This document shows, one piece after another, positions 13,290-19,698 of a stretch of 20,458 bases of DNA. The notes beneath the pieces were generated by a model that was not told the DNA's origin, made no database searches, and saw only the letters and a list, made by a program, of their open reading frames with translations. Within the stretch, counting starts at the first letter, position 1. Each line of letters opens with the position of its first letter. The stretch is from the IMG/VR virus record IMGVR_UViG_3300046804_002425, positions 1 to 20,458 of that record, one strand, 5' to 3'. A program made the translations under genes and the position numbers. This DNA is from a virus.

Positions 13290-13545
13290 ATCTCATCTCA
13301 TAATCTTTGTAATCATCTGTTAATCTATATATTAGTATAGCACGATCAAGCGCCTTTCGTACAGCCGGATTGGTTTTTGCAGCTTGCCGCATAGCTATAA
13401 CTAGATTATGTTCGTCCAAATCTAAACGACCCGAGTCTCTACCGATTTCAAATCTTTCTTCAGGCGACGCACCGTGTTCTCTAGCATAAGTTATGCCATC
13501 TGCATATTCATATATGTAGGTTGCTCCGGGTTTAAGAGTTCCCAT
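13273..13545 (-). CDS. conserved hypothetical phage protein, 90 aa
   Basis: A 90-aa protein beginning MGTLKPGATYIYEYADGITY, followed by GASPEERFEIGRDSGR, NLVIAMRQAAKTNPAVRKAL and a closing IYRLTDDYKDYEMRYGRKN. I recall close relatives in many T4-like aquatic phages, always uncharacterised. It starts 14 bp inside the DUF465-like gene and is overlapped at its 3' end by the 158-aa gene. No catalytic motif is visible. Confidence 0.75.
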   Translation of the reverse strand: MGTLKPGATYIYEYADGITYAREHGASPEERFEIGRDSGRLDLDEHNLVIAMRQAAKTNPAVRKALDRAILIYRLTDDYKDYEMRYGRKN

Positions 13546-13732
13546 TTAGGCCATCGATTTGTCTACGACACTTCTCTATTTCGTCCTTGATATGTAACTT
13601 AACTTTTTTTAATGTTTCAATTTTCATATCATTTCCATGTTGATTGTAGAGCTCCGTAATATCCTTATCGATTTTATTATGTTTGTCTTGTAAATGACTT
13701 ATGTGATGCTCTATTTTTTCTCTAGTCAACAT
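13532..13732 (-). CDS. DUF465/YdcH-like coiled-coil protein, 66 aa
   Basis: A 66-aa fully helical protein with the DUF465 pattern: HHISHLQDKHNKIDKDI at 9-25 and ETLKKVKLHIKDEIEK at 39-54, a two-helix antiparallel coiled coil. YdcH-type proteins of bacteria are short and uncharacterised. The ATG at 13732 has one of the strongest ribosome sites in the window (AAGGAG, 5-6 nt spacing). Confidence 0.75.
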   Translation of the reverse strand: MLTREKIEHHISHLQDKHNKIDKDITELYNQHGNDMKIETLKKVKLHIKDEIEKCRRQIDGLNGNS

Positions 13733-13741
13733 GCTATCTCC

Positions 13742-14248
13742 TTATAAGATTTTTGATAGATCAATAATTTCACTCTGGCGACTTATTTCTTTTACAAAAT
13801 AGGCGCAAGGGGGTTTTTGTTGTGTCCCTAATGGAACAGATAATAATTGTCCGTTCCTCATTTTAGGAAAATACCATTTTACATCATTGTAAAAATTAAC
13901 AATTTCAATTTTTAAAAAGTCAACTTTAAAGCTACTTAAAGGATTAAAACAAAATGCTTCAAATCCGCGATCATTTAAACTTGTAAGAGGTAAAATTTCT
14001 ATATCACATGCACTAGAGCTGTCGCCAACAGCAATACTCCAATCTATTGGCATAGTAACTTCGTAATCGCCAATTTTTAATACCATTGCAGGACTATTAA
14101 ACGATTCTAAAAATATTAGGGGCATGAAGAAAAAATCTGGATTTTGTGAGTCGCTGTTATCAAGTACAGCAAATCTCATATTTTCGTCTACTTCTTCTGG
14201 TAGATTATTTAAATCGTAGGGTACGTTATCTAATGTTAATATTTGCAT
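13742..14248 (-). CDS. conserved T4-like phage protein, 168 aa
   Basis: A 168-aa protein I recall as widely conserved next to uvsW in T4-like aquatic phages: FFFMPLIFLESFNSPAMVLK, then MPIDWSIAVGDSSSACDIEI, then LPLTSLNDRGFEAFCFNPLS, then VKWYFPKMRNGQLLSVPLG and PPCAYFVKEI. Function unknown. The start is the ATG at 14248 (MQILTLDNVPY). A TTG five codons upstream overlaps the UvsW stop and is less likely. GGAA lies about 9 nt before the ATG. It follows UvsW by 5 bp. Confidence 0.8.
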   Translation of the reverse strand: MQILTLDNVPYDLNNLPEEVDENMRFAVLDNSDSQNPDFFFMPLIFLESFNSPAMVLKIGDYEVTMPIDWSIAVGDSSSACDIEILPLTSLNDRGFEAFCFNPLSSFKVDFLKIEIVNFYNDVKWYFPKMRNGQLLSVPLGTQQKPPCAYFVKEISRQSEIIDLSKIL

Positions 14249-14253
14249 AATGT

Positions 14254-15714
14254 TTAGTTCCAATCAACCTTTTCTAGTGTAAAGGGGTATTTCGCCTCCT
14301 TATAAAATTTCTTCCTCTGCGTAAGATGACGCTTGGCGTATTTACAGGTTGATGTGACATCCCAGATCTGAACGAAGTCTTTGTCTTCGGCTTTTCTAAT
14401 ACCTCGCCCAATTGATTGTATAACCCTCGTAAAGCTCTTTCCGGGCTCCACAAGAACCAGATTAAAAATCCTAGGGATATTAATACCCACAGCGGCCACA
14501 CCATAAGTCGCCACAATAATCTTGTTATCCACAGTTTTGACTTCGTCATATTCACTTTTCCTGTCTTTTGTTTTTACTTCGCCTGATATAAACACAGAGC
14601 CTGGTATATTATCTATAATAAATTTGCCTGTTTCAATCCTATTAACTAGGACTAGGGTATTCCCACTGTTCCCAATACCATCAACCATCTTAGATATGAA
14701 TGTCATACGATCTTTGTTTGTTACAAGATATTTGTATTCTTCTGCGTATGACTTAAACTCTGGTAAGTCGATTAACTGTACAACATTAACATGACAGTTA
14801 GATAGGATGCCTTTTTCTTGTAATTCGTGTGCATGTACCTGATGTACTACTGGGCCAAGACTAGCAAATATCTGCTCAAATTCAAAATCTTCTTTAGGTA
14901 CAGTACCAGTTAATCCCCAACGAATAGGCGCATTATTAAAATTTTGTGTCAGTAGATTGCGAAGCACAGTGGCCTTGGCCATGTGTACTTCATCTACCAT
15001 AATTGTCTTAACACCATCAAGAAATTCTGCAAGCGTAAGAATTTCATGTTCGCTGTTTTTGCTTTTCTTGTCTAAAATATTAAGACTTTGCCATGTAGCA
15101 ATAGTGTGAGTTTTATTCAATTCTTTACGATCACCATAGTACACACCTACATCTAAACCGCAGTTGATAAAATCTTCTTCTGTCTGTTCGACAAGACTTT
15201 TATTAGGTACAATGGTAAATGTTCTACCATAGGGCTCGCATAACTTGGCCAAAGTTGCTGTGGTAATTGTCTTACCAAAACCAGTGGCAATTTCTTGTAG
15301 ACATTGAGGATTTTCAAGAAATTTATTAATCACTTCTACTTGGTCATCGCGTAGTCTAATAGGTTCGCCTGCGTATCTGTGTCCAGTTGGCCAAGTTTTA
15401 TCTCCCCAGAAATCTTCTTTGATGCGTGGAAATTCTAATTTAATAGGCTCACGGAAATCTTCAATTTCTCTGACATCTACACCACTATTTTCCAGGACTT
15501 CTAGTATCTTAGGTAGTTGGCTGACAAAGCCGTTTCCGCCCATGCCGAATAAGGTTACCGAGCCATCCCAGCGACCAAGTTTATATGCGGGACGATAACG
15601 AGCCGTAGGATCTTCATACTTAAAGGTGTTTGACAACTTCCTGCGAATTTCCACAGGAAGCCCCTCTAATTTAATGTTTACTTCGTCGCGTATTACTAAC
15701 TTACAGGATGTCAT
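14254..15714 (-). CDS. uvsW: UvsW SF2 helicase
   Basis: A 486-aa RNA/DNA helicase (T4 UvsW, about 500 aa) that unwinds R-loops and branched DNA and moves replication from origin-dependent to recombination-dependent mode. An N-terminal domain of about 110 residues includes YKLGRWDGSVTLF. Then come the helicase motifs: Walker A ATGFGKT (143-149), the DEVH box (241-244), LTGTVPKE (motif III), ATYGVAAVGINIPR and the arginine-finger motif QSIGRGIRKAEDKD in the last fifth. GAGG sits 6 nt before the ATG at 15714. The start overlaps the 391-aa gene by 14 bp, so UvsW shares that gene's transcript. Confidence 0.95.
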   Translation of the reverse strand: MTSCKLVIRDEVNIKLEGLPVEIRRKLSNTFKYEDPTARYRPAYKLGRWDGSVTLFGMGGNGFVSQLPKILEVLENSGVDVREIEDFREPIKLEFPRIKEDFWGDKTWPTGHRYAGEPIRLRDDQVEVINKFLENPQCLQEIATGFGKTITTATLAKLCEPYGRTFTIVPNKSLVEQTEEDFINCGLDVGVYYGDRKELNKTHTIATWQSLNILDKKSKNSEHEILTLAEFLDGVKTIMVDEVHMAKATVLRNLLTQNFNNAPIRWGLTGTVPKEDFEFEQIFASLGPVVHQVHAHELQEKGILSNCHVNVVQLIDLPEFKSYAEEYKYLVTNKDRMTFISKMVDGIGNSGNTLVLVNRIETGKFIIDNIPGSVFISGEVKTKDRKSEYDEVKTVDNKIIVATYGVAAVGINIPRIFNLVLVEPGKSFTRVIQSIGRGIRKAEDKDFVQIWDVTSTCKYAKRHLTQRKKFYKEAKYPFTLEKVDWN

Positions 15715-16876
15715 CGATGTCCTCGCCTAGCGGCTTTCTAGTATTGTAGTATACTATCAAATCAACAGCATCGCAATAGATACTTGTCTTATTGTTCTTA
15801 AAATTATTTGAGAAACTTATGACAGATTTTGGATACCAGTCGGAATTTATCAAAAATTTTGGTAATTTATTGTTTACTATTCCTACTATTTCTGTTGTCT
15901 TGTCTAGTCGTTGGTTAAAGTTTAGACTAGAAATTTTATTATTAAAAATTTTATTAGATTCAGTAGTATTGTCAAATCTAAAATATATACCAACGTTATT
16001 GAGACCAGAATTTTTTATGGTTTTTTCAAGTTTTTCAAAATTTTCGGTGGTCTCTTTAATGTCGTGACCGTTGAAAATTATTAAGGTAGGAAGACGTCGT
16101 AAGTCTACCAAACTTCTGAACAAATCATCTAAGGTGTAAGACTGAGAGTTAACGTATACCCGAGTGTTACTTCTATTAGCAAGGTCGTTAGTGAGTGTTT
16201 TTTCTGGATTTTTTTCAAAAATTTGGTATTGAAATGCCAACCGTCGATCATTCAGTAATGTTAAATTGTTTTTTGAAATAGTTCCTATCTCAGCAAAAAT
16301 ATTTTTTAGATATTTTTCATTATCGATCGAAAATATTTCAAACGGCGTTTTTTGTTCCTGTAAAATTTTCGAAATTTCTTGATAAAAATTCCAAATTTTT
16401 GGCTCTATTTGGAAATTATACTTTTTTAATTCTTTAACTATTAGATAGATATTTTTTTCGGTCAACGAGATTACACAGTATCGACCTTGAGTTTGAATTT
16501 GTCCTTGTACAACTTTAGCAAAATCGGAAAAAATCTGTTTTATTTTTTTATTAAAGGAATATTCTACTACTAATGCCGGTTCTGGATTAGAAATCGTATA
16601 AATGCATCTTACTTGATCGATGACCCTAAATCTTTCTCCCCACCTCGGGGTGTCGATCACTTCAGCTTGATTATCATTTATGACAGGAAGTAATAATTTG
16701 TTTTCTTGAAAAATTTTAACCAGTAAATTTCCTTGATTTTCTGTCAAAAAATTACCGTGTGTAATTTGTCTTGCTAAAGAAGATAAAATTTTTCTATCTT
16801 TAATTGGTATATTAGTATCTAACCGATTAATTCCAAATTTATTAAACTCTATGAGTAGTTGGTCTGTTGTAATCAT
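15701..16876 (-). CDS. uncharacterised protein upstream of uvsW, 391 aa
   Basis: Not assigned. It starts MITTDQLLIEFNKFGINRLD. The segment KILSSLARQITHGNFLTENQ (28-47) with NLLVKIFQEN looks like a small helical module. The rest alternates strands and helices without a nuclease, helicase or polymerase motif I can identify: GRYCVISLTEKNIYLIVKEL, LPTLIIFNGHDIKE, VGIYFRFDN. The gene is visibly more AT-rich than UvsW, full of AAATTTT tracts, and Asn/Lys/Ile-rich. The ATG has no Shine-Dalgarno. A perfect consensus promoter lies directly before it, 6 nt from the ATG. It overlaps uvsW by 14 bp, so a DNA-repair or helicase-partner role is a reasonable guess. Confidence 0.75.
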   Translation of the reverse strand: MITTDQLLIEFNKFGINRLDTNIPIKDRKILSSLARQITHGNFLTENQGNLLVKIFQENKLLLPVINDNQAEVIDTPRWGERFRVIDQVRCIYTISNPEPALVVEYSFNKKIKQIFSDFAKVVQGQIQTQGRYCVISLTEKNIYLIVKELKKYNFQIEPKIWNFYQEISKILQEQKTPFEIFSIDNEKYLKNIFAEIGTISKNNLTLLNDRRLAFQYQIFEKNPEKTLTNDLANRSNTRVYVNSQSYTLDDLFRSLVDLRRLPTLIIFNGHDIKETTENFEKLEKTIKNSGLNNVGIYFRFDNTTESNKIFNNKISSLNFNQRLDKTTEIVGIVNNKLPKFLINSDWYPKSVISFSNNFKNNKTSIYCDAVDLIVYYNTRKPLGEDIDDIL

Positions 16877-16882
16877 GTTACT

Positions 16883-16911
16883 ATTATATAAGAATAGGTC
16901 TTATTTGTCAA
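16883..16911 (-). promoter_or_regulatory. perfect consensus sigma70 promoter, predicted leaderless
   Basis: The minus strand carries TTGACA (complement of 16906-16911), a 17-bp spacer, and TATAAT (complement of 16883-16888): an exact consensus match. Only 6 nt separate the -10 from the ATG at 16876, so canonical +1 is the A of ATG. It should drive the 391-aa gene and uvsW. Confidence 0.75.
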
Positions 16912-16919
16912 GACCTATT
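16893..16919. repeat. perfect 10-bp inverted repeat over the -35 box
   Basis: The arms AATAGGTCTT (16893-16902) and AAGACCTATT (16910-16919) are perfect complements around a 7-nt centre. The -35 hexamer lies across the centre and second arm. It could be an operator, or a stem-loop terminator for the nucleotidyltransferase gene ending at 16927. The tract after the stem on the minus strand (CTTATAT) is a poor U-run, which favours an operator or a dual role. Confidence 0.7.
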
Positions 16920-16926
16920 GTTAAAT

Positions 16927-17685
16927 TTACTTGCGTTCTATATCTTCTTCAACACAATCATCGCCATATTGTATTTCTATAATTTTACAAGGAATTTCAA
17001 ATGGATTTCTTAATTGATGCCATTCCTTTTTAGGGACAAAATGGTGTAGATGTTCTTTAAGCATGACAATAGGCATATGATAACCATTTTCTAAGGTGCT
17101 AAAAACATCGCAAGCACCTTGTGTTACAAACCAGAATTCGTTTCTTTTAAAATGCCTTTGTAGACTTAGACTTTTACCCGGATCGATAGTGATTTCTTTC
17201 ACCTTTGTACCACTAATAGTGTACAGGACTCTGTAAAACCCCCAAGGTCTTTTAATTTTTGGAGATTTCCACTCATTAAGAATCCAACTACTTGAATTTT
17301 TCTTATCAGTGCCGCCTACACCAAATTTAAAAATGAGATTGTTATCAATCATATCCATTTCTGGTATATTATCCGGTCTTCGATCTCCCCCATTAGCGAA
17401 AATTAAAGTAGCATCTGGATAGTGGGCCCTGACTTGCTGAATAAAATGCCTAGCAGAGTCATCGGAATCATCAAAAGTATAGACTTCGTCAACCATGGTA
17501 AGATTGTTAAGAATACACAGTCTCTCATTCCACGGCATAAAGGCCTTACCTTTCTTTCTTTCTAACCATTCGTCACTGTTTAGGCCAACAATCAGCATAT
17601 CACCCAGGGTACTAGCCTCTTTGAAATAGCTTATGTGACCGGAATGAAGGGGATCAAACCCGCCTGTAACTAAAACAATTTTCAT
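16927..17685 (-). CDS. nucleotidyltransferase-cupin fusion protein
   Basis: A 252-aa two-domain protein. Residues 1-about 125 are a cytidylyltransferase-like domain: VTGGFDPLHSGHISYF with the HxGH motif at 14-17, GLNSDEWLERKKGKAFMPWN (the K/R and substrate-loop region), NERLCILNNLTMVDEV, and FANGGDRR. It resembles the nucleotidyltransferase half of HldE/RfaE or glycerol-3-phosphate cytidylyltransferases. From RPWGFYR (146) the protein becomes a cupin like the C-terminal domain of type II phosphomannose isomerase (GKSLSLQRHFKRNEFWFVTQ, ligands probably Q176, H178, E183, with HHF and WHQLRNP). This points to nucleotide-sugar or glycan synthesis. The ATG overlaps the TGA of the UvsY-like gene by 4 bp, an odd place for sugar metabolism. 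Confidence 0.85.
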   Translation of the reverse strand: MKIVLVTGGFDPLHSGHISYFKEASTLGDMLIVGLNSDEWLERKKGKAFMPWNERLCILNNLTMVDEVYTFDDSDDSARHFIQQVRAHYPDATLIFANGGDRRPDNIPEMDMIDNNLIFKFGVGGTDKKNSSSWILNEWKSPKIKRPWGFYRVLYTISGTKVKEITIDPGKSLSLQRHFKRNEFWFVTQGACDVFSTLENGYHMPIVMLKEHLHHFVPKKEWHQLRNPFEIPCKIIEIQYGDDCVEEDIERK

Positions 17686-18137
17686 AGAGTAGCATCCTCC
17701 ATGCCAGCGACTCGTAATTTTACAATATTAGTGAGTTGCCATTGTTTTTGATCAAGTGCCTTAGTAATTCCTAACCACTTGTTGCGAAGCAGAGCGAATT
17801 CATTGATAATTTTTTCAAAGTCAACTACATCGGACTCGCCCTCAACAAATTTTTCACAATCTCTTGAGGATAAAGCCCGTTGATAGTTTTCTAAGTACTT
17901 ACGAAAATGCTGACTTTTTAGTCTACGAAGCTCAATGTTCAAATATTCCAAAATTGCCTCAATTTCTTGAAGCTGACTAAATCTTTGTTCCACAATACCA
18001 GGCATACTGGCCGCCGCTTTTTCAATATTTCCCGTTATACGGCATTCATTTCGTGCGGCTTGCAACTCGGCGTTAAAATACTCCACGGCATCGGGGATAT
18101 TTGAGATGTCTTTTGAAACTTTTGTATACCAAGTCAT
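17682..18137 (-). CDS. uvsY: UvsY-like recombination mediator, 151 aa
   Basis: A helical 151-aa protein following uvsX by two genes. It holds a long helix (LQEIEAILEYLNIELRRLKS), YLENYQRALSSRD, VDFEKIINEFALLRNKWLGI, and a C-terminal QLTNIVKLRVAGMEDATL that parallels the end of T4 UvsY (137 aa; a helix, then IKHIQDMRAFEAG). UvsY displaces gp32 and loads UvsX on ssDNA. Evidence is position, length, helical pattern and this C-terminal element. A sequence search would settle it. The ATG at 18137 follows the acidic gene by 3 bp, and the stop overlaps the fusion gene's start. Confidence 0.65.
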   Translation of the reverse strand: MTWYTKVSKDISNIPDAVEYFNAELQAARNECRITGNIEKAAASMPGIVEQRFSQLQEIEAILEYLNIELRRLKSQHFRKYLENYQRALSSRDCEKFVEGESDVVDFEKIINEFALLRNKWLGITKALDQKQWQLTNIVKLRVAGMEDATL

Positions 18138-18140
18138 AGA

Positions 18141-18389
18141 TTATTCTTCGTCAACGTCATAGTCCCAGTTATCTTCTTCGTCTTCGTCTTCTTCAACACC
18201 CTCGTCGAGATAATACTCAATGGCGCTGTCGAGATTTTCATCAAACCCTGTAGCAGATTCCATGATTTTATCGCTAATTCCATGGTCTGCTAACAGGTCC
18301 ACATATCTTTCTGCCGCTTCGGCTATGGACTTCTTGTCTACATACTCTTTAAACAACATCCAGATATCTGCAATTTGATTTTCATTCAT
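18141..18389 (-). CDS. acidic conserved phage protein, 82 aa
   Basis: An 82-aa very acidic protein: MNENQIADIWMLFKEYVDKK, then SIAEAAERYVDLLADHGISD, then DSAIEYYLDEGVEEDEDEED and a C-terminus of mostly Asp/Glu (about 15 of the last 20 residues). I recall the same architecture next to uvsX in other T4-like aquatic phages, function unknown. The acidic tail could mimic DNA or contact a recombination protein. It starts 8 bp inside the end of uvsX. Confidence 0.8.
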   Translation of the reverse strand: MNENQIADIWMLFKEYVDKKSIAEAAERYVDLLADHGISDKIMESATGFDENLDSAIEYYLDEGVEEDEDEEDNWDYDVDEE

Positions 18390-19437
18390 TTTCTACTGGC
18401 TCCTCAATTTGTTCAGTTATAGTTTTATTTTTATGATTGGGGAAATCTTCCATAATCATATTTAATTTATCATCTTTCCAGTCTTTTCTGTAGTATAGAT
18501 GTTCTTCACCATGACTGTCAACAAACTTGAGTCTATTTCCTTGTTGCACCAATAGTCCTTCTTTCTCAAAAAGGTCAACGAGTCCACTGTACGGATTCAT
18601 ACCAGTTTCGTATGGAATCTTGATTTGTACAGTTTCGAAAGGCTTAGCATAACGTGTTTTCATGATCTTACATGCAGCACGAATACCATTGACTTCTGAT
18701 GTTTTATTACCTTCGTCGTCTTCTTTCAACTTCAACTTCTTCATTGCAACCACGATAGAAGATGCGTAAATGAAGCCTTGTCCGCCTGAGATTTTATCGT
18801 CTGGATCAAACATATCTTGCGAAGCGTATGTGTGATTTGTAGCCACCAACCCGACGTTATAATTACCAAACACGTTAACACAATTACGAACCAGCGCCGT
18901 AAGTGCTTTAGGCTTTCTACCCATATCACCTTTTAGATCTCCTGCTTCAAATTGATTAACATCTGTCGGGGTCAACAACATGCCTAATGAGTCAATTACA
19001 AACAAGACCTTAGGACGTTCTTCCATAGCCTTGTATTCTTTCATAAACTCATTGATTGTTTTGGCAACATCGTCAATCATTGCCATGTTAAGTTTAAGAA
19101 GCTTTTCTTCACTAGTATCTACGCCTAATGCTTTAAGCCATTCTTCGTCAAGAGCATTTTCGCTATCGACTAGGATAACATAGATCCCTTGTTCTTGTGC
19201 ATTACGGATTAAATTACCTGAACAAATGTAACTCTTACCTGCACCACTCTCTCCGGCAAACACAGTTACCTTACCTAACGGCACTCCTTTATGGAAATCT
19301 CCGCTAATAAGATAGTTTAGTGTGTAGTTGCCTGTACTAACCCAATCGGTCGGATCGTTAAAACCTACACCAAGACCGTCAATTGATTTAGTAAGAGTCT
19401 TTCTAAATTTACTCAAATCAAATGCTTTAGAGGCCAT
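18382..19437 (-). CDS. uvsX: UvsX RecA-like recombinase
   Basis: A 351-aa strand-exchange protein that forms filaments on ssDNA and drives recombination-dependent replication. Near the N-terminus is a typical UvsX motif (DWVSTGNYTLNYLISGDFHK). Walker A is GESGAGKS (62-69). Walker B is VLFVIDSLG (144-152). The loop TNHTYASQDMFDPDDKISGG (about 205-224) lies where L2 is expected. Its length fits UvsX (T4 has 391 aa). The ATG shares one base with the stop of the 63-aa gene (TAATG), and GGAG lies about 10-12 nt upstream. Confidence 0.96.
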   Translation of the reverse strand: MASKAFDLSKFRKTLTKSIDGLGVGFNDPTDWVSTGNYTLNYLISGDFHKGVPLGKVTVFAGESGAGKSYICSGNLIRNAQEQGIYVILVDSENALDEEWLKALGVDTSEEKLLKLNMAMIDDVAKTINEFMKEYKAMEERPKVLFVIDSLGMLLTPTDVNQFEAGDLKGDMGRKPKALTALVRNCVNVFGNYNVGLVATNHTYASQDMFDPDDKISGGQGFIYASSIVVAMKKLKLKEDDEGNKTSEVNGIRAACKIMKTRYAKPFETVQIKIPYETGMNPYSGLVDLFEKEGLLVQQGNRLKFVDSHGEEHLYYRKDWKDDKLNMIMEDFPNHKNKTITEQIEEPVENE

Positions 19438-19628
19438 TATACGTCTAACTCCATAGTGTTATATTCTTTGATTAGATCAACTAATTCTTGTTCAGTATTA
19501 CATACTGTCTTAGTGTTTTTCCAATCTTCTTTTTTGTCACGACCGCCAATCTCGACCATCCATGCGTTGTCATAACGATTGATAGTAATTGACTCGTTGA
19601 CCTTTGCTAATTTTGATAATTTTGCCAT
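19437..19628 (-). CDS. conserved small phage protein, 63 aa
   Basis: A 63-aa protein: MAKLSKLAKVNESITINRYD, then AWMVEIGGRDKKEDWKNTKT, then TEQELVDLIKEYNTMELDV. It looks like a short beta sheet followed by a helix. Similar genes sit between gp32 and uvsX in other T4-like aquatic phages as I recall; function unknown. A strong AGGAG ribosome site lies about 8 nt before the ATG. Confidence 0.75.
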   Translation of the reverse strand: MAKLSKLAKVNESITINRYDNAWMVEIGGRDKKEDWKNTKTVCNTEQELVDLIKEYNTMELDV

Positions 19629-19654
19629 TTTAATTCTCCTAAAAGGTATGAGAA

Positions 19655-19689
19655 CTTGAGCGTACGGTAGTTATCCGCAGAGGCCCAAG
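19655..19689 (-). other. possible RNA hairpin between gp32 and the 63-aa gene
   Basis: In the 70-bp gap the minus-strand RNA can pair CTTGGGC with GCTCAAG (7 bp with one G-U) and, inside, CGG with CCG around ATAACTA. No U-run follows directly, so it is not a standard terminator. It may attenuate or stabilise the gp32 message. Confidence 0.3.
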
Positions 19690-19698
19690 CCGTGTTAA

